64,000 bases of DNA from assembly GCF_003858535.1 (NCBI RefSeq), contig NZ_RQTJ01000002.1:1-64000 (forward strand), given 5' to 3'. This DNA comes from Paenimyroides viscosum. GTDB lineage: Bacteria > Bacteroidota > Bacteroidia > Flavobacteriales > Flavobacteriaceae. The position numbers and the translations under genes were made by a program. Below are positions 52,301 to 60,394 of the stretch, piece by piece. The notes under the pieces were generated by a model, which was not told the origin of the DNA, did no database searches, and worked only from the letters and a program-made list of their open reading frames with translations. Numbering within the stretch: position 1 is the stretch's first letter; each line of letters begins with the position of its first letter.

Positions 52301-53897
52301 CATCTTGAGTCTTATAAAAATACTCTTGATTTGGTAAGCCGTAGCGATAACCGCGACCACGACCAATTGGCGTTGCCTGCTTTTCACCGTCTTTTACACA
52401 CAGTAAAATGTCGTGTGCATTGGCATCGGATTTTTCTAAATAATAAGTATTGTTTGTCGCGATTAGTTTTACGTTATGCTTTTTAGAAAACGCAATCAGT
52501 GTTTTATTTACACGATCTTCATCTTCCTGATTATGGCGCATGATTTCCAAATAAAAATCATCTTTAAAATGTTCTTTCCACCATAACAACGCATCTTCTG
52601 CCTGCTTTTCACCAATATTCAAAATTTTACTTGGCACTTCACCATATAAATTTCCGGAAAGCACAATAATATCTTCTTTATATTGCAAAAGAACTTGCTT
52701 ATCGATACGCGGAACGTAGTAAAAACCATTGATTGACGCTATTGACGATAATTTCGCAAGGTTGTGATATCCCTTTTTATTTTTTGCCAGAAGAACAATC
52801 TGATATCCGTTGTCTTTTTTTGATTTATCTGTATAATTTTCGCACACAAAAAACTCGCAACCAACAATTGGTTTCATCTCGGTTTCCGTAGGATCTTCTC
52901 CATTTTCAATTGCAGCTTCGTTGGCTTTCTTTACGTTTTTGTTATGATCTAAAACTGCACTTACAAACTTAAAAGCGCCCATCATATTCCCGTGATCGGT
53001 CATAGAAACGGCTGACATTTTTTCTTTCGCCGATTTTTTAATCATTGCACCAATATCAATGGTTGATTGCAAAACCGAAAACTGCGTATGATTATGTAAA
53101 TGAGCAAAAACAGCTTCGTTGTATGCTTTTTTAACATCGGCAGAAATCGTAGTTTTTTGAGCTTCGTCTTTAATAACACCAGCAGCTTCTAACTGCTTGC
53201 GAATTTCTTCGGATGCTTTTTTAAGGTTGATGTGTTTTAACCCGATTAACTGAAAAGGTTGCGGATTTACTTCTTTAAATTTCTCTAAATAACCGTTTGG
53301 TTGTTGTAATTGCGTTTCAGTAAAACCATTTTTACGAATCAATTCAAAAAAACATCTTGTAGTAGCTTCCACATCGGCAGTTGCGTTGTGCGCTTCGCCA
53401 AAAGGCACTCCAAATAAATATTCGTGTAATTCTGTTAAAGTTGGTAATTTAAAACGACCACCACGACCACCTGGGAGTTTCAATAAACTTGCCGTAACTT
53501 CGGTACAGGTATCTAAAACCGCGATAGTGTTTAGGGGAGTAGTTTTTTGAGCACGATGAAACTCGGCTCCCATAATATTCAAATCAAAACCCACATTTTG
53601 TCCTACAACAAATTTAGCTTTACCCAAAGCCGTGTTAAACTTGGCAAGAACAGAATTTATATCGACACCTTTTTCGGTAGCTAATAAAGTGGAAATACCG
53701 TGAATTCGTTCAGAATCGTAAGGTATATCAAATCCAGCGGGCTTAATAAGATAATCTTCGTGTTCTATTAAATTTCCCATTTCATCATGCAACTGCCAAG
53801 CAATCTGTATACAACGCGGCCAGTTATCAACATCTGTAATAGGTGCGTTCCAATCTTTAGGTAAACCAGTTGTTTCTGTATCAAAAATAATATACAT
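49359..53897 (-). CDS. dnaE: DNA polymerase III alpha subunit with N-terminal proofreading exonuclease
   Basis: Replicative polymerase of 1512 aa. Residues 1-190 are a DnaQ-like DEDDh exonuclease: FDTETTG (Asp6, Glu8), NVGFDLNIM (Asp105), HNATADVEATT (His170, Asp175). A PHP domain begins near 264 (FAHLHNHTQFSVL). The polymerase palm has its Asp pair in MPDIDIDFDDEGRG at about 690-700, and ends with beta-binding and OB-type regions. Proofreading and synthesis are thus in one chain, as seen in relatives in this phylum. TAACTTTG at 53923-53930 is a -7 candidate. It starts 98 bp upstream of trxA; the two have separate promoters. Confidence 0.95.
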   Translation of the reverse strand: MYIIFDTETTGLPKDWNAPITDVDNWPRCIQIAWQLHDEMGNLIEHEDYLIKPAGFDIPYDSERIHGISTLLATEKGVDINSVLAKFNTALGKAKFVVGQNVGFDLNIMGAEFHRAQKTTPLNTIAVLDTCTEVTASLLKLPGGRGGRFKLPTLTELHEYLFGVPFGEAHNATADVEATTRCFFELIRKNGFTETQLQQPNGYLEKFKEVNPQPFQLIGLKHINLKKASEEIRKQLEAAGVIKDEAQKTTISADVKKAYNEAVFAHLHNHTQFSVLQSTIDIGAMIKKSAKEKMSAVSMTDHGNMMGAFKFVSAVLDHNKNVKKANEAAIENGEDPTETEMKPIVGCEFFVCENYTDKSKKDNGYQIVLLAKNKKGYHNLAKLSSIASINGFYYVPRIDKQVLLQYKEDIIVLSGNLYGEVPSKILNIGEKQAEDALLWWKEHFKDDFYLEIMRHNQEDEDRVNKTLIAFSKKHNVKLIATNNTYYLEKSDANAHDILLCVKDGEKQATPIGRGRGYRYGLPNQEYFYKTQDEMKALFKDLPEAIINIQEIVDKIEVYSLYRDILLPKFDIPAEFINPEDDVDGGKRGENAYLRYLTYEGAKRRYKEIDDVITERLDFELKTVENSGYPGYFLIVQDFIAEARKMNVSVGPGRGSAAGSAVAYCLGITNLDPIKYDLLFERFLNPDRVSMPDIDIDFDDEGRGRVMDYVINKYGANQVAQIITYGKMATKSAIKDAARVLDLPLYESERIAKMIPTMMPSKWNLRRFLSEPEDVIKKALRSDEFDAVKELISIANQNDLLSETIQQAKIIEGSMRNTGIHACGVIITPDDITNFVPVQTAKDSALYVTQFDNSVAESAGLLKMDFLGLKTLTLIKDTVAIIKQRIGLEIDPEEIPIDDVKTYELFQRGETVGVFQYESPGMQKYMRELKPTVFGDLIAMNALYRPGPLEYIPSFVKRKNGEEEITYDLDACEEFLKETYGITVYQEQVMLLSQKLADFTKGEADVLRKAMGKKQKDVLDKMKPKFVEQAAAKGHDPKTLEKIWKDWEAFASYAFNKSHSTCYAWVAYQTAYFKAHYPAEYMAAVLSNNMNDIKSVTFFMEECRRMGLDVLGPDVNESHYKFAVNENYQIRFGMGAIKGVGEGAVNTIIEHRKDGNYKSIFDLAKRIDLRSANKKAFENLALAGGFDCFTDTHRGQYFYTEGDGITFLEKAMKYGGKYQDNENSAQVSLFGESSEVQIPEPVIPSCDEWTTMEKLAKEKDVVGIYISGHPLDDFKFELKYFCNVKLEQLKYLDPLVGRTVTFGGMITNVQFKTSSKGKDWAIFTVEGYDESIEMRMFNEDYLKNRHFLLNNTFVYFKVYIKEGWIKKDTNERSEPRMQFVELKLLNEVIPTFAKKLIIQIDVRKLKEMEVEKIRFVMDKNPGTKAVVFEVFELEEVQNRLQTQVVHKLLEDTSEEFPDDVSEEIEEKTPEIEVPEVQYLKKNLLEMPSKNMRIEISSDLLEELERMQVSFRLN

Positions 53898-53933
53898 GGT
53901 TAAAATTTAGGTTGATTTTATACAAAGTTACAA

Positions 53934-53964
53934 TAAAAAAAAGTCGTTCTTAAAAAGAACGACC
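53934..53964 (-). terminator. Terminator of the DUF6252-like lipoprotein gene
   Basis: Stem gtcgttctt / aagaacgac with aaa loop, A run on the plus strand. Confidence 0.85.
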
Positions 53965-53991
53965 TAAGTATATATTAATCACGTTTATTTA

Positions 53992-54507
53992 TTACGGATT
54001 TGGTGTTTCTGGAGTTTCTACTATTGGTGGATAAACTATAGGAATTCTAAAAAACACACCCTTATTAAAATTAACAAGCGGTGTATTTGGTAAAACCAAC
54101 GTTGGATCTACTGGAACCATTTCGGCATAGAACGTTCCTGAAATTGTTCCATCTTGCTGCTTTTCTGGAGCATCTAACTTAATATAACCTTTTCCTGTTG
54201 ATGAAGAGGTACTGTAAAGATAAACCGTATCTTTTTCTATTTTAGAGTAAGTAGCAACATGATAATTAGTTGTACCTAATTCATACTCTTTCCCTGATTC
54301 ATAGTTTTGTATGAATAAAGTAACGTTTTCTGAATCGGTTGCACCAACAATTACTAAATTACCGTTATCAACATTAGCTGTCATTTTGGTAGCTCTCCAA
54401 AAATCGTAGCTATTCATAGCTTCAAACGTTGGGTTATTTATAGTTAGTTCTTCTTCGCACGAAACCAATGAGAACGCCATTAATGCAAATAAAAAGTATT
54501 TTTTCAT
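53992..54507 (-). CDS. Lipoprotein resembling the DUF6252 family
   Basis: Lipoprotein of 171 aa, lipobox SLVSCEE. The body has a TTNYHVATYS strand, SSTGKGYIKLDAPEKQQDGTISGTFYAEM, and a Pro-rich C-terminus, reminiscent of the DUF6252 beta-sandwich lipoproteins common in this phylum. The start is the ATG at 54507 (MKKYFLFALMAFSLVSC); a longer frame to 54540 adds a non-secretory leader and is rejected. Function unknown. Confidence 0.7.
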   Translation of the reverse strand: MKKYFLFALMAFSLVSCEEELTINNPTFEAMNSYDFWRATKMTANVDNGNLVIVGATDSENVTLFIQNYESGKEYELGTTNYHVATYSKIEKDTVYLYSTSSSTGKGYIKLDAPEKQQDGTISGTFYAEMVPVDPTLVLPNTPLVNFNKGVFFRIPIVYPPIVETPETPNP

Positions 54508-54663
54508 ATTCGTTATAGATTCTGAATTCAATGTTACCAAACAAAAATAGAATTTTTTCTTTATAGGCTATCATTTTTTTTAATAATTATTTAACTTTTT
54601 TTAATTTTAACAATTTAACACTAACTTTTAATGGTTTATAATCAATCATAAAAAAAAAATAAT

Positions 54664-54671
54664 TACTTTTG
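54664..54671 (+). promoter_or_regulatory. Putative -7 element (TACTTTTG) of the rpsP operon
   Basis: Octamer matching TAnnTTTG about 55 bases above the rpsP ATG. Nothing convincing at -33. Confidence 0.5.
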
Positions 54672-54690
54672 CACTTCAAATAATAACAAA

Positions 54691-54705
54691 GAGGTCGGGA
54701 ACCTC
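54691..54705 (+). promoter_or_regulatory. Leader hairpin upstream of rpsP
   Basis: gaggt-cggga-acctc in the short untranslated leader, a five-base stem with five-base loop. Possible mRNA regulatory or stability element; ribosomal-protein leaders often carry such hairpins, but no match to a known class is claimed. Confidence 0.4.
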
Positions 54706-54725
54706 AATTAAATCATTTAAAGATT

Positions 54726-55253
54726 ATGTCTGTAAAAATTAGATTACAAAGACACGGTAAAAAAGGAAAACCTTTTTACTGGGTAGTAGCTGCTGATGCA
54801 CGTGCTAAAAGAGATGGTAAATTCTTAGAAAAAATCGGAACTTACAATCCAAACACTAACCCTGCAACAATTGACTTAAACGTTGACGCTGCTGCAAAAT
54901 GGTTATTTAACGGTGCACAACCAACAGATACTGCTCGCGCTATTTTATCTTACAAAGGTGCATTATTGAAACACCACTTAAACGGAGGTGTTCGTAAAGG
55001 TGCTTTAACAGAAGAGCAAGCTGAAGCTAAATTCACTGCTTGGTTAGATGAAAAAGCAAACAAAGTAGGCACAAAAGTTTCTGGATTAGCTGACAATAAA
55101 GCTGCTACTAGAACAGCTGCATTAAATGCAGAAAAAGAAGTAAATGCAAAACGTATTGCTGCTGCACAAGAAGCTAAAGCTGCTGCTGAAGCTGCAACTG
55201 CAGAAGAAGCTACTCCAGAAGTAGAAGAAAATACAGAAGAAACTGAAGCATAA
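54726..55253 (+). CDS. rpsP: 30S ribosomal protein S16
   Basis: Ribosomal protein of 175 aa. Residues 1-90 are the conserved S16 core ([42 protein letters not shown] is the opening, written here in part). The following 85 residues form an Ala/Glu/Lys-rich tail ([18 protein letters not shown]) typical of this phylum and longer than the roughly 80 aa protein of other bacteria. Operon with rimM, which starts 17 bases later. The pair rpsP-rimM is a widely conserved arrangement. Confidence 0.96.
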   Translation: MSVKIRLQRHGKKGKPFYWVVAADARAKRDGKFLEKIGTYNPNTNPATIDLNVDAAAKWLFNGAQPTDTARAILSYKGALLKHHLNGGVRKGALTEEQAEAKFTAWLDEKANKVGTKVSGLADNKAATRTAALNAEKEVNAKRIAAAQEAKAAAEAATAEEATPEVEENTEETEA

Positions 55254-55270
55254 TTTGTAAGCGATTTTTA

Positions 55271-55795
55271 ATGCGTAAAAAAGATTGTTTTTATTTAGGA
55301 AAAATCGCAAAGAAATTTAGTTTCAAAGGCGAAGTCTTGGTCTATTTAGATACGGATGAACCTGAAATGTACACAGAATTGGAATCAATGTTCGTTGAAA
55401 CAAACGGACATTTGGTTCCTTTTTTTATTGAAAGATCATCAATCCATAGAGAAAAATTCCTTCGAACAAAGTTTGAAGATATGGAATCTGAAGAAGAAGC
55501 AGATACCATTGTTGGCAAAGATGTTTACTTACCTCTTACTATGCTTCCTACTTTAGAAGGCAATAAATTTTATTACCACGAAGTTGTTGGTTTTGACGCC
55601 ATAGATCAGCGATTAGGTAACTTCGGAACCGTTTTAAGAATTTTAGATAATGGCGTACAAGCTTTGTTTGAAGTTCAAAAAGACGAAGCCATTATTTTAA
55701 TTCCTTTAATTGATGAATTCATCATTGAAGTAAACCGCGAAAACAAGTCAATTCTCTTCAATACTCCAGAGGGATTGATTGATTTGTATATTTAA
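55271..55795 (+). CDS. rimM: 16S rRNA processing factor RimM
   Basis: Ribosome maturation factor, 174 aa, binding S19 during 30S head assembly. The N-terminal barrel opens with CFYLGKIAKKFSFKGEVLVYLDTD and the PRC-type C-terminal barrel shows KFYYHEVVGFDAID, ILIPLIDEFIIEVNRENKSILFNTPEGLIDLY. It follows rpsP at 17 bases, as expected for the operon. Confidence 0.92.
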   Translation: MRKKDCFYLGKIAKKFSFKGEVLVYLDTDEPEMYTELESMFVETNGHLVPFFIERSSIHREKFLRTKFEDMESEEEADTIVGKDVYLPLTMLPTLEGNKFYYHEVVGFDAIDQRLGNFGTVLRILDNGVQALFEVQKDEAIILIPLIDEFIIEVNRENKSILFNTPEGLIDLYI

Positions 55796-55847
55796 TTACC
55801 ACTTATTTTCATTTTAAAACAGTAATTTTGAAGTAAATTCTACTTCA

Positions 55848-56561
55848 ATGTTCTCATTTAAACAATTCACCATAGAACAAGATCGTTGTGCCATGAAAGT
55901 TGGTACAGACGGCGTTTTGTTAGGCGCTTGGACTCCTATTTCCCATAAACCATTTAATATATTAGATATTGGCTCAGGCACCGGTTTAATTTCTTTAATG
56001 TTAGCTCAAAGAAGCCATGCACAGCAGATAGATGCGGTAGAGATTGACGAAGAAGCTTACGAACAATGCGTAGAAAATTTTGAACAAAGTAAATGGAACG
56101 ATCGGTTGTTTTGTTATCATGCATCGATTGATGAATTCACCGAAGAACTTTTTGAAGACGAAGAAGAATACGATTTAATTGTATCGAACCCACCTTTTTA
56201 TTCCGAAAATTATTCATCAGGTAATGACAAACGAGACCAAGCACGCTTTCAGGAAGCTTTACCGTTTGATGAATTAATAGAATCGGCACAAGCATTACTT
56301 TCAGAAAACGGAATTTTCGCGGTTATTATTCCTTATAAAGAAGAAGAAAGTTTTATAGAACTAGCGCAATCTATTGGATTATTTCCATTGAAAATAACTC
56401 GCGTTAAAGGAAATGGAACATCTGAAATCAAACGTAGTTTACTAGCTTTTTCACGAATAGAACAACAACCATTTGTTGATGAATTAATCATTGAAACAGA
56501 TCGCCACAAATACACCCCAGAATACATCGACCTAACAAAAGATTTTTATTTGAAGTTATAG
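55848..56561 (+). CDS. trmN6: tRNA1(Val) (adenine(37)-N6)-methyltransferase
   Basis: Class I methyltransferase of 237 aa (YfiC type). The start MFSFKQFTIEQDRCAMKVGTDGVLLGAW matches the family, followed by the SAM motif ILDIGSGTGLISLML (about 38-52), and the catalytic (N)PPF motif in IVSNPPFYSEN (about 111-121). It methylates A37 of tRNA-Val. It lies 52 bases below rimM. A TAATTTTG element at 55823-55830 might give it its own promoter, so operon membership is uncertain. Confidence 0.88.
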   Translation: MFSFKQFTIEQDRCAMKVGTDGVLLGAWTPISHKPFNILDIGSGTGLISLMLAQRSHAQQIDAVEIDEEAYEQCVENFEQSKWNDRLFCYHASIDEFTEELFEDEEEYDLIVSNPPFYSENYSSGNDKRDQARFQEALPFDELIESAQALLSENGIFAVIIPYKEEESFIELAQSIGLFPLKITRVKGNGTSEIKRSLLAFSRIEQQPFVDELIIETDRHKYTPEYIDLTKDFYLKL

Positions 56562-56631
56562 ATTTCATTTTATAAACGACGTTTAATGCCATATTAGCCT
56601 ATTAATTTTATGGTGTGCAATAATCGTTATT

Positions 56632-57684
56632 ATGAAAAAGGAATTTATAAAAGGACAAGGAGCTGTAGAGAACATTCACAATCGGTTTTTTAAGAACAGG
56701 TATAAAACGTCGATCTATCAAGATGATTATGAAGATGATATTGCAAAAACTCAGATATTAGAAGTTTTTCCAAAAACCATTGTCAATAAAGTAAAAGGCA
56801 ACAGCTTACCTTTTCTGTATTCTGTAAATCCGTATCAGGGTTGCGAACACGGTTGCGCGTATTGTTACGCTAGACCTACGCACCAATATTGGGGATTTAG
56901 CGCCGGTGTAGATTTTGAACGCATTATCTTAGTAAAGAAAAATGCTCCGGAACTTTTAGAACAATTCTTTTTAAAGCGTGGTTACAAAGCATCAACCATT
57001 CAACTTTCAGGCAACACAGATTGCTACCAACCTTTAGAACGCAAATTAGAAATCACTAGAAAAATATTACAGTTGTGCCTAGATTACCGCCATCCGGTGA
57101 GTATCATAACAAAAAACGCCTTAATATTGCGCGATTTAGATATTTTAAAACAACTGGCTGTTAAAAATCTGGTTAATGTATCCTTAAGTATTCCTACCAT
57201 AAACGAAGATTTGCGTCGGGTTTTAGAACCCAGAACATCATCGGTAAAAACAAAGCTGAAAGCACTACAAACTTTAGCGGAAAACAAGATTCCTACACAC
57301 GTAATGGTTGCGCCGATAATCCCCGGATTAAACAGCATGGAAATTCTACCTATTTTAAAAACAGTTGCTGAAAACGGAGCAAATTCTTTTGGATATACTT
57401 TAGTAGGTTTGAACGATGAAGTGGAACCTATTTTTAAAAATTGGTTAGAAACACATTATCCCGACCGAAAAGAAAAGGTTTTAAACCAAATAGCATCGTT
57501 GCATAAAGGAAATCTGGCAGAAAAGAATATTGCTAAAAGAAATACCGGCAACGGAAATTTCTCCGATATAATTCACAAAACGTTTGAAATTGGTAGAAAG
57601 AAGTTTTTTAATCGATCTAAATTTCCTGCGTTATCAACCGATTTTTTTGATGGTACAAAAGGCGAACAGTTGCGATTGTTCTAA
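56632..57684 (+). CDS. PA0069 family radical SAM protein
   Basis: Radical SAM enzyme of 350 aa. The iron-sulfur motif is CEHGCAYC (Cys 71, 75, 78), followed by LSGNTDCYQPLERKLEITR, VSLSIPTINEDLRRVLEPRTSS and PTHVMVAPIIPGLN. These are the features of the PA0069/spore-photoproduct-lyase-like group of unknown reaction. It is a single gene between trmN6 and the acyl-CoA dehydrogenase gene. Confidence 0.85.
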   Translation: MKKEFIKGQGAVENIHNRFFKNRYKTSIYQDDYEDDIAKTQILEVFPKTIVNKVKGNSLPFLYSVNPYQGCEHGCAYCYARPTHQYWGFSAGVDFERIILVKKNAPELLEQFFLKRGYKASTIQLSGNTDCYQPLERKLEITRKILQLCLDYRHPVSIITKNALILRDLDILKQLAVKNLVNVSLSIPTINEDLRRVLEPRTSSVKTKLKALQTLAENKIPTHVMVAPIIPGLNSMEILPILKTVAENGANSFGYTLVGLNDEVEPIFKNWLETHYPDRKEKVLNQIASLHKGNLAEKNIAKRNTGNGNFSDIIHKTFEIGRKKFFNRSKFPALSTDFFDGTKGEQLRLF

Positions 57685-57753
57685 CATTCCATCTTAATTT
57701 ATATACTTTAAATCTTTTTCTTCCATCAAACTTTTTTCTTCTTAAAAAATAAG

Positions 57754-57761
57754 TATTTTTG
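57754..57761 (+). promoter_or_regulatory. Putative -7 element (TATTTTTG) of the glutaryl-CoA dehydrogenase gene
   Basis: Consensus octamer 22 bases above the ATG at 57784. The -33 position has CTTT only. Confidence 0.5.
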
Positions 57762-57783
57762 TGAAAACTAAACAATTGTAGAT

Positions 57784-58962
57784 ATGAAACCCGATTTATT
57801 TCAGGCACCAGATTATTATTTATTAGACGATTTACTTACAGAAGAACATAAATTAGTACGCGACTCAGCACGAGCTTGGGTTAAGAAAGAAGTATCTCCG
57901 ATCATTGAAGAATATGCTCAAAGAGCAGAATTTCCACATCAAATTGTAAAAGGTTTGGGTGAAATTGGCGGTTTTGGACCTTATATTCCAGTGGAATACG
58001 GCGGTGCAGGATTAGATCAAATTTCGTACGGGTTAATTATGCAGGAAATTGAGCGTGGCGATTCAGGTGTACGTTCAACCTCATCGGTTCAATCATCGTT
58101 GGTAATGTATCCTATTTGGAAATACGGAAACGAAGAACAACGCATGAAATATCTTCCAAAATTAGCAACGGGCGAAATGATCGGATGTTTTGGTTTAACA
58201 GAACCTGATTTTGGATCGAACCCAGGCGGAATGGTTACCAATTTTAAAGACAAAGGTGATCATTACTTATTAAACGGTGCAAAAATGTGGATTTCGAACG
58301 CTCCGTTTGCAGATATTGCCGTTGTTTGGGCTAAAGACGAAAGCGGACGTATTCACGGATTGATCGTTGAGCGCGGTATGGAAGGTTTTACAACTCCGGA
58401 AACACATAACAAATGGTCGTTACGTGCATCGGCAACCGGTGAATTAATTTTTGATAACGTTAAAGTTCCTAAAGATAACTTATTACCAAATAAATCGGGC
58501 TTAGGCGCACCGCTTGGATGTTTAGATTCGGCTCGTTATGGAATTGCTTGGGGTGCCATTGGTGCTGCTATGGATTGCTACGATACAGCTTTAAGATATT
58601 CGAAAGAACGTATTCAGTTTGACAAGCCAATCGGAGCTTTTCAATTACAACAAAAGAAATTAGCCGAAATGATTACCGAAATCACTAAAGCGCAGTTATT
58701 AACTTGGCGTTTAGGCGTTTTACGTAATGAAGGGAAAGCAACATCGGCACAAATATCTATGGCAAAACGTAACAACGTGGATATGGCATTAACTATTGCA
58801 CGTGATGCACGTCAAATGTTAGGCGGAATGGGTATTACCGGCGAATATTCTATTATGCGTCACATGATGAATTTAGAATCGGTTGTTACGTATGAAGGTA
58901 CACACGACATTCACTTGTTAATTACAGGAATGGATGTTACCGGATTCGCAGCTTTTAAATAA
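57784..58962 (+). CDS. gcdH: Acyl-CoA dehydrogenase, probably glutaryl-CoA dehydrogenase
   Basis: Flavoenzyme of 392 aa, a usual length. The flavin and acyl-CoA motifs FGLTEPDFGSNPGGM and MWISNAPFAD, and the signature LRASATGELIFDNVKVPKDNLLP together with ARYGIAWGAIGA, follow glutaryl-CoA dehydrogenases. The catalytic Glu is in VTYEGTHDIHLLITG (Glu371). It would decarboxylate glutaryl-CoA to crotonyl-CoA in lysine/tryptophan catabolism; isovaleryl- or general acyl-CoA dehydrogenase is the alternative. Single gene. Confidence 0.8.
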   Translation: MKPDLFQAPDYYLLDDLLTEEHKLVRDSARAWVKKEVSPIIEEYAQRAEFPHQIVKGLGEIGGFGPYIPVEYGGAGLDQISYGLIMQEIERGDSGVRSTSSVQSSLVMYPIWKYGNEEQRMKYLPKLATGEMIGCFGLTEPDFGSNPGGMVTNFKDKGDHYLLNGAKMWISNAPFADIAVVWAKDESGRIHGLIVERGMEGFTTPETHNKWSLRASATGELIFDNVKVPKDNLLPNKSGLGAPLGCLDSARYGIAWGAIGAAMDCYDTALRYSKERIQFDKPIGAFQLQQKKLAEMITEITKAQLLTWRLGVLRNEGKATSAQISMAKRNNVDMALTIARDARQMLGGMGITGEYSIMRHMMNLESVVTYEGTHDIHLLITGMDVTGFAAFK

Positions 58963-59051
58963 GATTTAATGATTATCTAGAACTTTGTACCAAAATATTT
59001 ATTAATGTATCATAAATTAAATATTGAAAACATTTTTTTCTATACACTGTG

Positions 59052-59124
59052 TGTCATTCCGTGCTTGACACGGAATCTCATCATTATTTATCTTGTGAGA
59101 TGCTGAAACAAGTTCAGCATGACA
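59052..59124. repeat. Dispersed double-hairpin repeat, family A, copy 2
   Basis: Inverted copy of the element at 37132-37205, with hairpins attccgtg-cttga-cacggaat and atgctgaa-acaag-ttcagcat; starts tgtca, ends tgaca. The arms differ in two paired positions that keep base pairing, evidence for selection on the fold. It lies in the 437-bp gap 58963-59399, whose other content is the family B repeat and a terminator. Confidence 0.78.
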
Positions 59125-59234
59125 CTGACGATAAAACTAAAACTTGGTGTAATCTTTCCGATAATCATTTAAGATTTTATTTTTTCGACCTTTGATTCGA
59201 TATCAAAATAATTAATCAAAGATATCACAATACT

Positions 59235-59314
59235 CGTCGCTTCGAGTAACGCAACGAAGTGAAGCGTATCGAGAAGTTTTAAAATTATAAATTCTCGACA
59301 AGCTCGAACTGACG
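59235..59314. repeat. Dispersed palindromic repeat, family B, long copy
   Basis: An 80-bp element with the arms cgtcgcttcgag... and ...agctcgaactgacg, containing ttctcgacaagctcgaa and gcgtatcgagaag. Inverted relative to the short copy at 41916-41971. It follows the family A copy by about 110 bp. Confidence 0.65.
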
Positions 59315-59355
59315 AAGATTTGAAGAATATATTTAAAATCAACTTTTTTATAAAT

Positions 59356-59385
59356 AAGAAATCCCGAACAATGTTCGGGATTTTA
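59356..59385 (-). terminator. Terminator of the 59400 membrane protein gene
   Basis: Stem aaatcccgaac / gttcgggattt with a three-base loop and a T run. Confidence 0.85.
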
Positions 59386-59399
59386 CTGTTTTAGTTAAA

Positions 59400-59723
59400 C
59401 TAATACTCTCTTGTGTTTTCGTGTTTTAGATAAATTTTGCTGTATTTTTTATACCAATACCACAATCCGAAAATAGATAAAAACATTACTAATAATGTTT
59501 GATCGATCTTTTTCCAACGGTCAAACAACTGGCTGCTCCAAACAACAAATAACGCGCTTAACGAAGCTGCAAGATGCACCAATTGAATAATCATGTAGAT
59601 ACGGTATTTTTCATTCATATAAAAAACCGTATCGTGGAACAAGAATATTCCTAATATGTATCCAACCAACAAAACAGTTAGTACAATTAACAACCATTTT
59701 ATAACTTTTAATAAAGTTTTCAT
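59400..59723 (-). CDS. Small membrane protein of unknown function
   Basis: Protein of 107 aa with three hydrophobic helices (about 7-29, 45-63, 76-92) separated by short basic loops (YKKYSKIYLKH at the C-terminus). Start ATG at 59723. No family recognised. It has a strong terminator and stands alone between the repeat region and the ferredoxin gene. Confidence 0.65.
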   Translation of the reverse strand: MKTLLKVIKWLLIVLTVLLVGYILGIFLFHDTVFYMNEKYRIYMIIQLVHLAASLSALFVVWSSQLFDRWKKIDQTLLVMFLSIFGLWYWYKKYSKIYLKHENTREY

Positions 59724-59804
59724 AGAGGATAATTAAAAATCGAGCAAAATTAATTAAATATTCCGTTCAACAAGCGTTTGTACTGAAATAAGTTATTGTA
59801 AAAA

Positions 59805-59832
59805 AGGAAAAACGAAGTTACCTTCGCTTTTC
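59805..59832 (-). terminator. Possible terminator of the ferredoxin gene
   Basis: Stem gcgaag / cttcgt on the minus strand with gtaa-type loop, followed by a T-rich stretch. About 110 bases below the ferredoxin stop. Confidence 0.45.
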
Positions 59833-59937
59833 ACTAAAAATAATCCAATAAAACAAATCTATAATTTACTATTATTTATAAATTTTTCATAAAGATAGAA
59901 ATATTCTCTTTAAAAATTATTTTTTTTAAAATATTTC

Positions 59938-60273
59938 TCAACCCTCTGGAGCTAATTCTATTTTTAAGCCTTCAATCTCGGGTGTAATTGCAATCTGGCA
60001 ACCTAAACGACTGTTTTCTTTTACGTTAAAAGCCTCCCAAAGCATGGCTTCTTCATCCGGATTTTTCTCGACCAAATTCACCTCTTCCTCGTTTAAAACA
60101 TAGCATTGACACGATGCACACATAGCCATACCACCACAAATACCAATGGTTCCTTCTTCGGCTAATTCGTACGCACGCACCAATTCCATTACGTTCATAT
60201 TCATATCGGTAGGTGCATCAACAGTATGTTCTACTCCTTCTCTATCTATAATTGTTATTTTAATATCACTCAT
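59938..60273 (-). CDS. 2Fe-2S ferredoxin (adrenodoxin type)
   Basis: Electron carrier of 111 aa with C-x5-C-x2-C: CGGMAMCASC (Cys 46, 52, 55) and a fourth ligand in RLGCQI (Cys 92), the adrenodoxin/ISC ferredoxin pattern. An extra Cys at 57 lies beside the third ligand. The start is the second ATG (MSDIKITI, 60273): a TATCTTTG -7 element at 60288-60295 would place the transcript start about at 60281, leaving the upstream ATG at 60282 outside the message. It may receive electrons from the TrxR-like FNR at 62661. Confidence 0.9.
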   Translation of the reverse strand: MSDIKITIIDREGVEHTVDAPTDMNMNVMELVRAYELAEEGTIGICGGMAMCASCQCYVLNEEEVNLVEKNPDEEAMLWEAFNVKENSRLGCQIAITPEIEGLKIELAPEG

Positions 60274-60287
60274 AATCTGCATTTTTG

Positions 60288-60295
60288 CAAAGATA
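60288..60295 (-). promoter_or_regulatory. Putative -7 element (TATCTTTG) of the ferredoxin gene
   Basis: Same octamer as at 652 and 4482. Its position decides the start codon of the ferredoxin gene. Confidence 0.5.
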
Positions 60296-60394
60296 CTAAT
60301 TATTAAAACGATACGAATGACCGATTTAAAGTTCCTACATAAAAATACCTACAAGGTTATTTAAACCTTGCAGGATTAATCTGTAGAATATAAA

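Noticed and set aside
60274-60282. Upstream ATG of the ferredoxin gene
   Set aside because: Predicted transcription start is at about this position; the second ATG begins the conserved sequence.
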